Of a DNA stretch of 64,000 nt, positions 44,101 through 53,674 are shown one piece after another (the first letter of the stretch is position 1; each line of letters begins with the position of its first letter). Position numbers and translations under genes: made by a program. Location of the stretch: NCBI GenBank assembly GCA_947647505.1, contig CANSKO010000001.1:62001-126000 (forward strand), given 5' to 3'. Source of the stretch: an uncultured Roseburia sp. Its GTDB lineage: Bacteria > Bacillota > Clostridia > Lachnospirales > Lachnospiraceae. The notes below the pieces were generated by a model that worked only from the letters and a program-made list of their open reading frames with translations, made no database searches and was not told where the DNA came from.

Positions 44101-44669
44101 CGCCTGAGGAGATCAAAACGGCGCTCGATAATCTGAAGAAAGCAGTGGATGGACTGAAGCTGGCGGAAGTGAAGCCGCCCGTTCAGGAGCAGCCAGGACC
44201 GGCGCCAGAGAATCCGGGAGGGAATACGAATCCCGTTCAGGCTCCTGAGATCGGAAAAGAATATTCCGTAGGCGGGCTGACGTACGTTGTGCGCAGCATA
44301 GCTCCGGCAGCAGTGGCGATAAGCGGCGGCGAAAGCAATATAAAGAGTTTGAATGTGCCGGCGGCGGTTGAGATTCAGGGCGTAATGTGCCAGGTGACGG
44401 AAATTTCCTCCAAAGCGTTTCAAAATTGTAAGAATTTAAAGAGTGCGGTGATTGGGGAAAATATTGCAGTCATAGGCAAACAGGCATTTTCCGGATGTAA
44501 GAAGCTAAACAAGGTCAGCTTCCTGGGGAAGAAAGCGCCAAAGCTTGGCAAGAAGGCATTTAAAGGAACTGCAAAGAAAGTGAAGGTTTCTGCGGCGAAG
44601 ATAAAGAAGAAGCAAAGACAGGCGTTTCTGAAACAATTAAAGAAAGCGGGCATGCGTACAGCAAAATAA
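41103..44669 (+). CDS. Secreted GH123/DUF4091-like multidomain surface protein
   Basis: A 1188-residue exported protein. In order: signal peptide (1-34); an NPCBM/galactose-binding-like domain (about 40-180); a bacterial Ig-like (Big2) domain (about 190-268); a long DUF6067/DUF4091 region like glycoside hydrolase family 123 (about 270-860), with an adjacent Asp619-Glu620 pair in TYIGFDERSG fitting the family's catalytic pair; a second Big2 domain (about 865-950); a FIVAR-type helical domain (about 955-1035); a Pro-rich linker; and a BspA-type leucine-rich repeat end (about 1060-1188). GH123 enzymes act on N-acetylgalactosaminides, so a host-glycan substrate is plausible. No LPXTG anchor is seen. 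GGGAGGAAAAC gives the start. Confidence 0.82.
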   Translation: MKREKRKWKAVLCVILSVAVSILAIPLSEERVSASGVREYTIMSKDTTGTTDVFAYYPASKWKGGQQINEYFTNQSVDAQVSNGAAASDIYYTVKFTGTKAVLYGYKAPGHGATVKVFVDDEEKGSFDGYAAQRTSKDVELWSVDGLENTEHTLKVVATGGRNAAVTNAANTHIEVTKAVITTPVGSATGIVFERDSYSIRKGETMTPVYRLLPEGAAQPEDMIFSSADASVAEINDQAVITATGEGETEITVSSEEGNFSESIHLTVLKQQEDLDAMFVDSGDQYQQKAYETLRTGQKEYFRQDAAWKNDTAVSEIAVLSKGKKLENVSVCATDLRSASASIPSSQVALSFVREVKAYTGHAGWYAGNMQMRPPTGDREYFPEVIYSGDPVSMDKEKLQLIWVETSIPENTPAGIYKGTITVSAENTEDVVELEYAVEVQNVTLPDPEEYSFDVEYWSHPYNVAYYYEVEPFSEEHLALLKQHMELYKSLGGHAITASIVEEAWNGQTYGGGNDIHYPSMIQWKKKADESFTFDYTNFDKWVELNLEIGIADKIICYSMMPWNNVVRYMDEASGTMMQMQAQPGNATQYAQVWQPFLEDFVAHLDEKGWFDRTYIGFDERSGMETALDLIDSIRNKDGKALQKSAAFNDFRTNKAVFDRLDSASVGLQQIRDNLQAFKEQVTSRREGGKELTLYTATEHVPNSFTKSNPVESYWTILYAGSLNTTGFLRWAYDAWVEDPLEESTHWSFPAGDCFLVYPSEKDAEVKESKFSVRLAKLNEGVRDVNKLYLMREEYPELGAKVDAILRKVKGDRIGDYAYSVMAKTDSWGREAKWLTEEGKQDMLSDMAVVKQEIYALSKEYEAKKHPDAIQEIAILGADKNEFRRGETLQLLAQTKPLTAAQSEVIWSSDNPSAASVDEQGLVTMKQGGKAVITAASAENANIMQSIAIEVVLEEGEEELIEQTEAALSLSKADYTADTWKEVETALAAAEALLKRADSTPEEIKTALDNLKKAVDGLKLAEVKPPVQEQPGPAPENPGGNTNPVQAPEIGKEYSVGGLTYVVRSIAPAAVAISGGESNIKSLNVPAAVEIQGVMCQVTEISSKAFQNCKNLKSAVIGENIAVIGKQAFSGCKKLNKVSFLGKKAPKLGKKAFKGTAKKVKVSAAKIKKKQRQAFLKQLKKAGMRTAK

Positions 44670-44676
44670 GACCGTT

Positions 44677-44731
44677 AAACCGGCCTCCGAAAGACAGACA
44701 GAGCATCTGCTGCAATCGGAGGCCGGTTTTT
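44677..44731 (+). terminator. Terminator after the surface protein gene
   Basis: AAACCGGCCTCCGA pairs with TCGGAGGCCGGTTT around a 25-base loop, followed by more T residues. Confidence 0.88.
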
Positions 44732-44847
44732 GCGTTTTTACGCCGCCATCCGTTTCCGGTTTGCCGGATTTGTAGATATTTTCATCCGATTGTGTTATGC
44801 TTAGAAAAATCGGAAACAGAAGATGGATGGGAAGATAGGAGAATAAA

Positions 44848-45633
44848 ATGAAAAAAGCCGTATTTTTTGATATTGACGGAACATTGTGGGATGATAACAT
44901 GCAGGTGCCGCAAAGTACAAAAACGGCAATCCGCGCGCTGCGAAGAAATGGAACGTATGCTTTTATTTGCAGTGGAAGAAGCCGGGCCGCGATTCAGGCG
45001 AAGGAGCTTTTATCTGACATTGGGTTTGACGGGATTCTGGCAGCCTGCGGCACATATGTTGAATACCGGGGAGACGTTGTGTTTGAAAGAACGCTTTCCT
45101 CTGAGGAGCTGCGGGAGCTGACGGAATGCTTTCAAAGGCAGAATAAGCCTTTGATATTGGAGGGGAAACACTGTTTATACGCCGATATGGAGGATTTTGG
45201 AGGCAATGCGTATATTCTGAACCTGAAAGAATCTCTGGGAGACGGCTTTCAGTCGTTTACCGCGCATGCGGGCGGATACGATGCGAATAAGGCGACGGCG
45301 TATTTTGATGGCGGAGATCTGGAGCAGGTGAAGCGGGAGCTGACGGAGAAGTTTGATTTGATTTTTCATACTTCCCGCGTATTTGAAATTGTTCCAAAAG
45401 GCTTCTCCAAAGCAAGCGGGATTGCATGGATCTGCAAGTATCTGCATGTTGCGCAGGAAGATACGTATGCATTTGGAGACAGCATCAATGATGTGGAGAT
45501 GCTCTCGCACGCAGGGCATGGAATTGCAATGGGAAATGCAACGGACGTTGCAAAGGCGGCGGCGGACTATGTGACGGCGGATCTTTTGAAAGACGGCATA
45601 AAAAAGGGACTCGAGCATTTCGCCCTGATCTGA
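44848..45633 (+). CDS. Cof-type HAD-superfamily phosphatase
   Basis: Sugar-phosphate phosphatase type protein of 261 residues. HAD motif I is FFDIDGTLWDD with the nucleophile and acid Asp; motif II lies in FICSGRSRAAI; motif III/IV is in SKASGIAWICKYL and FGDSINDVEMLSHAGHGIAMGNA. The large C2B-type cap lies between about 85 and 190. Substrate cannot be told. GATAGGAGAATAAA precedes ATG. The gene stands alone between two terminated units. Confidence 0.93.
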   Translation: MKKAVFFDIDGTLWDDNMQVPQSTKTAIRALRRNGTYAFICSGRSRAAIQAKELLSDIGFDGILAACGTYVEYRGDVVFERTLSSEELRELTECFQRQNKPLILEGKHCLYADMEDFGGNAYILNLKESLGDGFQSFTAHAGGYDANKATAYFDGGDLEQVKRELTEKFDLIFHTSRVFEIVPKGFSKASGIAWICKYLHVAQEDTYAFGDSINDVEMLSHAGHGIAMGNATDVAKAAADYVTADLLKDGIKKGLEHFALI

Positions 45634-45780
45634 CGCTGTTTCATGCAAACGGGACAATTCAAAAGAGAACATAAACAGTTTCTAAAAAAAGTATGAAAAA
45701 GCAAAAAAACGGTAAAAATATGAAAAAGTGAGAAAAAATGAGAATACAAGAGAAAAAGTAAGTATATAATATCTATCAGT
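45634..45780 (+). other. A-rich purine tract ahead of groES
   Basis: No gene is seen. From about 45650 to 45770 the + strand is dominated by A and G, with ATGAAAAA repeated at short intervals. No terminator for the HAD gene is evident here. Confidence 0.5.
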
Positions 45781-45793
45781 GAAAAGAATCCGT

Positions 45794-45822
45794 TTGCAGA
45801 ATCGGATTGCAAAACATATGAT
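45794..45822 (+). promoter_or_regulatory. Sigma-A promoter of groES-groEL
   Basis: TTGCAG and TATGAT with a 17-base spacer; the expected start point near 45829 lies just before the CIRCE element, the usual arrangement for HrcA repression. Confidence 0.75.
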
Positions 45823-45833
45823 AGATGCATCGG

Positions 45834-45860
45834 TTAGCGCTCAAAAGATATGAGTGCTAA
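45834..45860 (+). promoter_or_regulatory. CIRCE operator (HrcA binding site)
   Basis: TTAGCGCTC, 9 bases, GAGTGCTAA. This differs from the consensus TTAGCACTC-N9-GAGTGCTAA at one base. It shows heat-shock control of groESL by the HrcA repressor. Confidence 0.97.
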
Positions 45861-45903
45861 TAAAGGAAAACAGCGTAGCAGAATGTAAAAGGAGGCATTT
45901 CAA

Positions 45904-46188
45904 ATGAAGTTAGTACCTTTAGCGGACAGAGTTGTTTTAAAACAGTTGGAAGCAGAAGAAACAACCAAATCAGGAATTATCCTCGCAAGCAAATCACAGG
46001 AGAAGCCGCAGGAAGCGGAAGTGGTAGCCGTAGGGCCTGGCGGCGTGGTAGACGGCAAAGAAGTGACGATGCAGGTTACGGTCGGCCAGAAAGTGATCTA
46101 TTCCAAATATGCAGGAACAGAAGTAAAGCTTGAGGATGAAGAGTATATTATTGTGAAACAGAACGATATTCTGGCAGTGGTAGAATAA
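45904..46188 (+). CDS. groES: Co-chaperonin GroES
   Basis: Seven-subunit lid of the GroEL chamber. The 94-residue protein has LVPLADRVVLKQLEAEE, the mobile loop TTKSGIILASKSQEKPQEA and the terminal YIIVKQNDILAVVE. AAAGGAGGCATTTC precedes the ATG. It is the first gene of the CIRCE-controlled operon and lies 39 bases before groEL. Confidence 0.98.
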   Translation: MKLVPLADRVVLKQLEAEETTKSGIILASKSQEKPQEAEVVAVGPGGVVDGKEVTMQVTVGQKVIYSKYAGTEVKLEDEEYIIVKQNDILAVVE

Positions 46189-46221
46189 AGGCTTCGGCAA
46201 TAAAAATCAGAAAAGAGGTAG

Positions 46222-47853
<1,632 letters not shown>

Positions 47854-47885
47854 GAGCCGTTATTGTTCAAAAAGAAGGCAAAAGG

Positions 47886-47921
47886 CACAGCTGTTTCTTC
47901 CGGGATGCAGCTGTGTTTTTT
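47886..47921 (+). terminator. Terminator after groEL
   Basis: CACAGCTG pairs with CAGCTGTG around a 14-base loop, followed by six T residues. Confidence 0.87.
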
Positions 47922-48043
47922 GTGCGTTTTGAAATGGAGTGGAACGTCTGAAAAGAACGGTATTTATGGATCGTGTGCGTTTTTGTGGAAAGCGGATTTG
48001 ATGAAAAAACGCAAAATTGGACATTTCGGATTGGGAAATCATA

Positions 48044-48073
48044 TTGACATAAAAATCATCAGGAGAGTATAAT
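48044..48073 (+). promoter_or_regulatory. Sigma-A promoter of the hybrid kinase operon
   Basis: Perfect TTGACA and perfect TATAAT with an 18-base spacer, about 80 bases before the kinase start. The 80-base leader has no recognised riboswitch. Confidence 0.8.
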
Positions 48074-48153
48074 AACAGTGCATTTATATTTATATGGATT
48101 GTGTTCTATGGTATGCCGAAACACGCTTCGGGACGGCAGAATGGAGATTGGAA

Positions 48154-50724
48154 ATGAAATGGAAAAAATACAGAAAAGATAATGGAATGCCATTATTCCT
48201 TTCTATTATACTTGTCTTTTGTATTTTGGGAACCGTTATGTTTTCTGTGGTTCGAAAATTATCTGCGGAAATGTCTGCTTCGGCGATTCAGAATCTGAGT
48301 GAAAGTCTGGACTTGATGAAAGGAACGCTGGAAGCGATTTTGCGAAAAGAAGCGGAATTTCAGAAGATGATGGCGCAGGAAATCGCGACGATAGAGGATC
48401 CGGAAGAGTTTATCCGTTCCTATCAGAGAAATCAGACGATGGTGCGCGTTTCGCTGATTGAGGCGGGAAAAACGAAAGGCGTGTCCAATATTGGAAAAAA
48501 ATTTACAGAGGGAGAGCTTAATTTTTCCGCAGGCGGAATGGTGGAAGGGCTTCAGGTTTCGCAGTCGTATCTGAATTACATGGGGACGTGGGCATATACC
48601 ATGAAATGTCCGGTGAAAAAAGAAGGCCGGGAGATTGCGTCTTTGTATATTGAGTATGTGTACGATTCCTTTGAAGAGTCGTTACCGGACGGGTTTTACG
48701 ATGGCTGGGCCATGCTTTACATTATGGACGCAGAGAGCGAGAGGTTTGTGCTTAAGCCAAAAGGTATGGGCGAACGCGACGCAGGACATTTGAATCTGGA
48801 AGATTTTTACCGGGCGAATGACATTCAGGAGGAGGAGCTGAAAGAAGAAGTTTCCGCGTGTGTGGAAAGTGGAGAGAATATTTTATTTTATCATGATATT
48901 CGGGATAAAAACGCGTTGAATTACATGTGGGCAGTGAATCAGGGGACGATTTATCTGATCGGATATGTGCCGGTGGAAGCGATTCAGCAGGAGGAAAGAA
49001 CGGTCAATCAGAATATTATTATCGTTATCGTCGTTATGCTGGTTGCATTTTTACTTTGCTGCATATTATATTATCTGAATCAGAGGCAGCAGATCAGAAT
49101 GCGAAAGGAGCAGGAAGAGGAGCGGGAGATACATAATAAGCGTCTGGCGGAAGCGCTGCAGGTGGCGCGGATGGCAAGCGATTCCAAAACGATGTTTCTT
49201 TCGAATATGTCACATGACATACGCACGCCTATGAATGCGGTGCTGGGATTTACTTCGCTGCTTGCCAGAGATGCGGAGAATCCGATCCGGGTAAGGGAAT
49301 ATACGAAAAAGATTATGGCGTCCGGCCAGCACCTGCTCAGCCTGATTAATGATATTCTGGATGTATCAAAAATCGAGAGCGGAAAAGTCGTGCTTTCCGC
49401 GGAAGAATTTACATTGAGCGATCTGGTTTGCTCTGTAGATGCGATTATACGTCCGATGGCCAGGGCAAAGCATCAGAATTTTTACGTCGAAGTAACAGAT
49501 ATCCGGCATGAATATCTGATGGGCGATGAAATGCGAATCAATCAGATTTTGATCAACCTGCTTTCCAACGCTGTGAAATATACGCCGGAAGGCGGAAATA
49601 TCTGGTTTCGCATCATTGGCCAGAAACAGCGTTCCAATCAGTATGCGTTTATTCGCATCGAGGTGGAGGATGACGGGTATGGCATGACGCAGGAGTATTT
49701 AAAAACGATTTTCGATGCGTTTACAAGAGCGGAAAACAGTACGACGAATAAAGTGCAGGGCACGGGACTTGGCATGGCGATTACGAAGAATATCGTAAAG
49801 TTGATGGGCGGTACGATCGACGTCTCCAGCGAAGTTGGAAAAGGAAGCCTGTTTGTGGTGGAACTGGAGTTTCGCCTGCCGGAAGGCCAGGCCGACAGGA
49901 GATTTTGGGTCGAGCATCGAATTGAACGGATTCTTGCGGCGGACAGCGACGCAGAGTGCCGCAGCAATATCAAAAGGCTTCTGGAGGATACGGGCATTTT
50001 GACGGATACGGTCGCTACGGCAGAGGAAGCGCTGCATTTGCTGCAGACGGGAGGAAGCGCGCGAAATTATCAGGTCGTTTTGTTAAGCGAGCGTCTTTTG
50101 CTTGCAAATGGAGCAGAAACGGTAAAAGAGATCCGCAGACTTTTGCCGGAGGAGACGCCTATGCTGTTTCTGGCGGAGTATGACGCGGAAGGGCTGGAAG
50201 AAGCGCTTGCAATGGCGCATACGGGAATGATTGGAAAGCCGTTTTTTGTATCTGCATTACAGGAAAAAGTACTGGAAATGCAGAGGGAGAGAAATGTAGA
50301 TGGCAGAGCGGAGAAGGAAAAGGTCAACAATCTGGAAGGGCTGCATTTTCTTGCTGCGGAGGATAATGAAATCAATGCGGAGATTTTGGAGGAAGTTCTT
50401 TCCATTGAAGGCGCAGACTGTGAACTTGTGGAAAACGGCAAATTAGCGCTGGAACGCTTTGCGTCTTCCGGTGAAAATGAATTTGACGCAATTTTAATGG
50501 ATGTTCAGATGCCGGTGATGAACGGATATGAGGCGACAAAGGCCATTCGTGCGTTAGACCGCGGCGATGCGAAACGCATACCCATTATAGCTATGACGGC
50601 AAATGCGTTTGCGGAAGATGAAAAGGAAGCGTTAAACGCCGGCATGAATGCGCATGTAGCAAAGCCAATCGATGTGGAAGCGCTAAAGAGGGCCATAAAA
50701 GAATGCATACTGGGAAAGGAGTAG
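48154..50724 (+). CDS. Hybrid sensor histidine kinase with two receiver-like domains
   Basis: An 856-residue membrane kinase. Helices at about 13-35 and 288-312 flank a large extracytoplasmic sensor region of about 250 residues. Then come a coiled coil, H-box (LSNMSHDIRTPMNAVLGFTS), N-box (LINLLSNAVKYT), G1 (VEDDGYGM) and G2 (GTGLGMAITKNIV). A first receiver-like domain (about 605-725) has no phospho-acceptor Asp at the expected site (VVLLSERLL), while the last receiver (about 740-852) is complete (AAEDNEINAEILEEVL, Asp in AILMDVQMPVMNG, Lys in VAKPID). No DNA-binding domain. ATG 48154 follows TGGAGATTGGA and is preferred over an upstream in-frame codon. It is coupled to the binding-protein gene 3 bases later. 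Confidence 0.88.
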   Translation: MKWKKYRKDNGMPLFLSIILVFCILGTVMFSVVRKLSAEMSASAIQNLSESLDLMKGTLEAILRKEAEFQKMMAQEIATIEDPEEFIRSYQRNQTMVRVSLIEAGKTKGVSNIGKKFTEGELNFSAGGMVEGLQVSQSYLNYMGTWAYTMKCPVKKEGREIASLYIEYVYDSFEESLPDGFYDGWAMLYIMDAESERFVLKPKGMGERDAGHLNLEDFYRANDIQEEELKEEVSACVESGENILFYHDIRDKNALNYMWAVNQGTIYLIGYVPVEAIQQEERTVNQNIIIVIVVMLVAFLLCCILYYLNQRQQIRMRKEQEEEREIHNKRLAEALQVARMASDSKTMFLSNMSHDIRTPMNAVLGFTSLLARDAENPIRVREYTKKIMASGQHLLSLINDILDVSKIESGKVVLSAEEFTLSDLVCSVDAIIRPMARAKHQNFYVEVTDIRHEYLMGDEMRINQILINLLSNAVKYTPEGGNIWFRIIGQKQRSNQYAFIRIEVEDDGYGMTQEYLKTIFDAFTRAENSTTNKVQGTGLGMAITKNIVKLMGGTIDVSSEVGKGSLFVVELEFRLPEGQADRRFWVEHRIERILAADSDAECRSNIKRLLEDTGILTDTVATAEEALHLLQTGGSARNYQVVLLSERLLLANGAETVKEIRRLLPEETPMLFLAEYDAEGLEEALAMAHTGMIGKPFFVSALQEKVLEMQRERNVDGRAEKEKVNNLEGLHFLAAEDNEINAEILEEVLSIEGADCELVENGKLALERFASSGENEFDAILMDVQMPVMNGYEATKAIRALDRGDAKRIPIIAMTANAFAEDEKEALNAGMNAHVAKPIDVEALKRAIKECILGKE

Positions 50725-50727
50725 AAC

Positions 50728-52038
50728 ATGAATTCATATGGCGTAAAAAAAGCGATGGCAGTCTGTCTGGCAGGAGTCATGACTCTAATGGCGACGGCCT
50801 GCGGCGGACAGAAGGAAGCGGAGAGAAATCTGATTTCGTCAGAACAGGGAGAGAAAGTGGTTGTCAATCTGTTTGGACCTATGGAGAAAACAAATCCGGA
50901 TGCGGAAAACATTGCAAGAAGCGCTTTTGATCAGACGGTCATTATGGCGGAGGATGCGTTGGATGTAACCGTGATTTACAGAACGTATACGGCTGAGAAT
51001 TATCAGGAGAAGACGTATGATGACGTGACGCTTGACCGTGTGCGAAATAATATGGACGATTTGTATCTGTTGAATCCCGATACGATTCAGGTTCTTGGAG
51101 AGGAAGGCGGGCTTTTGGATCTGTCGGGGCTTGAGAACGCAGGGAATTTAAGAGACATCGTAAGAATGGCCAATACAGTGGACGGAAAGCTGGTTGCCAT
51201 TCCGCAGGAAGTTGTGGCGTATGGCCTGTTTGTCAATCAGGATATGTTTGATCAATACGATTTGAAATTGCCGGAAACGCCGGAAGATTTTCTGGAGTGC
51301 TGCAGGGTGTTTCAGGAGAACGGAATTGAGACGCCGGTTGGCGCCAACCGCTGGTGGCTGGAAAATTTTGTGTTTGCGCAGGCATATGCCGATTTGTATA
51401 ACGGAGGGAATACGGAAGCGGAAATAGCGGCGCTCAACAGCGGGGAAAGCAAGTACAGCGATTATATGCGTTCCGGATTTGAATTTCTGAAAAAAATGAT
51501 GGATCTTGGCTATATTGATGCAGAGGCGGCGTATGAATATGAGGCGATCGAAGGCGAGGGGCCGGATTTTCTGGCGCAGAAGACGCCGATCGTGATGGCA
51601 TACTGGGGCGCGGCCAATACGGATACGGCATACGGCAATCCGGATTTTAATATGAAGGTGATCGGCTTTCCAAGCGACAGAGGGCAGATTCCGGTTGTAT
51701 CGATGACAGGATATGGCATCAGCGCAAATGCAGAGCATTTGGATGAGGCGGTGAAAACGCTGGATATTATCCTTTCCGACGAGGCGCTGGAGCTCTATTC
51801 GAAGACGAATAAAGTCATTTCTCCATCTAAAAATGTGGATGTGGACTGTATACCTGCTCTGCGTCCGTTAAACGATAAAATACAGGAAAACACGTATGTG
51901 CTTGGCTCCAATGCCGGCCTGAAGGTGGAGCAGTGGGGAAATACCTGTCTGATTGTGCGGGAGCTGTTAAAGGGCGCTACAGTGGAAGAATGCATGGCAA
52001 AATTTGATAAATTACAGAAGAAATCTCTGCGCGAATAA
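50728..52038 (+). CDS. Extracellular solute-binding lipoprotein (sugar ABC type)
   Basis: Lipoprotein with signal peptide and lipobox (MATACGGQ, Cys near residue 26) followed by a family 1-like solute-binding fold of about 400 residues: VVVNLFGPMEKTNP, DLYLLNPDTIQVLGEEGGLLDLSG, VAIPQEVVAYGLFVNQDMFDQ, PIVMAYWGAANT. No permease or ATPase genes follow. The gene lies 3 bases after the hybrid kinase, so it may serve as a ligand-binding partner of the sensor rather than in transport. It is terminated at 52101. Confidence 0.88.
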   Translation: MNSYGVKKAMAVCLAGVMTLMATACGGQKEAERNLISSEQGEKVVVNLFGPMEKTNPDAENIARSAFDQTVIMAEDALDVTVIYRTYTAENYQEKTYDDVTLDRVRNNMDDLYLLNPDTIQVLGEEGGLLDLSGLENAGNLRDIVRMANTVDGKLVAIPQEVVAYGLFVNQDMFDQYDLKLPETPEDFLECCRVFQENGIETPVGANRWWLENFVFAQAYADLYNGGNTEAEIAALNSGESKYSDYMRSGFEFLKKMMDLGYIDAEAAYEYEAIEGEGPDFLAQKTPIVMAYWGAANTDTAYGNPDFNMKVIGFPSDRGQIPVVSMTGYGISANAEHLDEAVKTLDIILSDEALELYSKTNKVISPSKNVDVDCIPALRPLNDKIQENTYVLGSNAGLKVEQWGNTCLIVRELLKGATVEECMAKFDKLQKKSLRE

Positions 52039-52100
52039 AGATCGGACGGACGGTTACAGGCGCAGCGCAATGGAAAAGGACGAAAATTATCTGGATTTAT

Positions 52101-52146
52101 AAAGCCTGATATGGTAATATAGAAATTACCGTATCAGGGCTTTTTT
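52101..52146 (+). terminator. Terminator after the binding-protein gene
   Basis: AAAGCCTGATATGGTAAT pairs with ATTACCGTATCAGGGCTTT with two mismatched positions, followed by a T-run. Confidence 0.9.
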
Positions 52147-52238
52147 CACTGAAAAGAAAAAGGCGCGGCATATGCCAAAGGAAGCATGCATCGCCGTGGC
52201 GTGAGAAGCCGGATGGCGAGCAGGGAGGAGTATGGAAG

Positions 52239-53339
52239 ATGAAACTGGGAATTGTCGGGCTCCCAAATGTAGGGAAAAGCACATTGTTTAATTCATTGAC
52301 AAAGGCGGGCGCGGAATCGGCCAATTATCCGTTTTGCACGATTGATCCGAATGTGGGAATCGTGCCGGTGCCGGATGAGCGGCTGACAAAGCTGGGAAAT
52401 TTGTATCATTCGAAGAAGGTGACGCCGGCCGTCGTCGAATTTGTAGATATAGCGGGACTTGTAAAAGGCGCGAGCAAAGGAGAGGGGCTTGGCAATCAGT
52501 TTCTTTCCAATATTCGTGAAGTGGATGCGATTGTGCACGTGGTGCGCTGCTTTGAAGACGCCAACGTCGTGCATGTGGACGGATCCGTCGATCCGGCGCG
52601 TGATATTGAAACGATCAATCTGGAACTTGTATTTTCTGATCTTGAAATATTGGAGCGGCGTATCGCAAAGACGGCAAAAGGCGCGCGCATGGATAAGGCG
52701 CTGGCAAAGGAGATGGCGCTTCTGGAACAAATCAAAGCGCATCTGGAACGTGGGGAGCTGGCAAAGACGTTTGCGCTGTCGGATGACGAGGAGGAAGCGG
52801 CATGGTTTGCCTCTTATAATCTTTTGACGGCAAAGCCGGTGATCTATGCGGCGAATGTGGCGGAAGAGGATCTTGCAAATGAGGGCGCGTCAAACGCATT
52901 TGTACAGGCAGTCCGAAAGCTGGCGCAAAAAGAGCAGAGCGAAGCGTTTGTCATCTGCGCGCAGATCGAGCAGGAGATTGCGGAACTGGAAGAAGAAGAA
53001 AAAATGATGTTTTTAGAGGAGCTTGGCTTACAGGCGTCCGGCCTTGAAAAGCTGATTCAGGCCAGCTACAGTCTTCTGGGGCTGATCAGTTATCTGACGG
53101 CGGGAGAAGACGAGACGCGGGCCTGGACGATTATAAAAGGGACGAAGGCGCCGCAGGCGGCCGGGAAAATCCATACGGATTTTGAACGCGGATTTATTCG
53201 CGCGGAAGTCGTCAATTATCAGGACCTTCTGGAATGCGGCAGCCTGGCCGCGGCAAAAGAAAAAGGCATCGTAGGACTGGAAGGGAAGGATTACGTCGTT
53301 AAGGACGGGGACGTCATGCTGTTTCGGTTTAATGTATAA
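52239..53339 (+). CDS. ychF: Redox-/ribosome-associated ATPase YchF (OLA1 family)
   Basis: Obg-related P-loop protein that prefers ATP. The 366 residues contain MKLGIVGLPNVGKSTLFNSL (G1), the DIAGLVKGASKGEGLGNQFL region (G3), a coiled-coil insertion, and the C-terminal TGS domain (TIIKGTKAPQAAGKIHTDFE, DYVVKDGDVMLFRFNV). The start follows GGGAGGAGTATGGAAG. Broadly conserved; its role in translation or stress is not settled. Confidence 0.97.
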   Translation: MKLGIVGLPNVGKSTLFNSLTKAGAESANYPFCTIDPNVGIVPVPDERLTKLGNLYHSKKVTPAVVEFVDIAGLVKGASKGEGLGNQFLSNIREVDAIVHVVRCFEDANVVHVDGSVDPARDIETINLELVFSDLEILERRIAKTAKGARMDKALAKEMALLEQIKAHLERGELAKTFALSDDEEEAAWFASYNLLTAKPVIYAANVAEEDLANEGASNAFVQAVRKLAQKEQSEAFVICAQIEQEIAELEEEEKMMFLEELGLQASGLEKLIQASYSLLGLISYLTAGEDETRAWTIIKGTKAPQAAGKIHTDFERGFIRAEVVNYQDLLECGSLAAAKEKGIVGLEGKDYVVKDGDVMLFRFNV

Positions 53340-53405
53340 ACCGTCAGGGCATAGGACGAAATCTGCCGGAATACAATAAAGAAAAGAACGAAAAAGGGTC
53401 TGTCC

Positions 53406-53660
53406 ATGCGCTTTTGCGAACTTCAGGAAAAAGAAGTTATCAATGTCTGCAATTGCAGATGTCTTGGAAATGTAATGGATCTGGAGCTGGATGAAAAGAC
53501 GGGCTGCATTCAGGCGATTATCGTGCCCGGGCCGTGTAAGCTGTTTGGCATGTTCGGGCATGAATTTGAATTTTGCATACCGTGGAAATGCATTGTCCGC
53601 ATTGGATCGGACATTATTCTGGTAGAAATCAGAGAAGAAGACTGCAGAAGAAAGCTATAG
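53406..53660 (+). CDS. YlmC/YmxH-family PRC-barrel protein
   Basis: An 84-residue PRC-barrel protein (CELQEKEVINVCNCRCLGNV, MDLELDEKTGCIQAIIV, IPWKCIVRIGSDIILVEI). In spore-forming Firmicutes the YmxH/YlmC proteins are linked to sporulation, though function is unproven, and this does not by itself show that the organism sporulates. The position directly before nrdR is common in Clostridia. The upstream ribosome-binding site is weak (AAAAGGG). Confidence 0.87.
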   Translation: MRFCELQEKEVINVCNCRCLGNVMDLELDEKTGCIQAIIVPGPCKLFGMFGHEFEFCIPWKCIVRIGSDIILVEIREEDCRRKL

Positions 53661-53674
53661 GAGGAATGTTTTGG

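Noticed and set aside
47863-48072. 69-codon plus-strand frame after groEL
   Set aside because: It runs through the groEL terminator hairpin and the start of the next promoter, and its sequence has no protein-like pattern.
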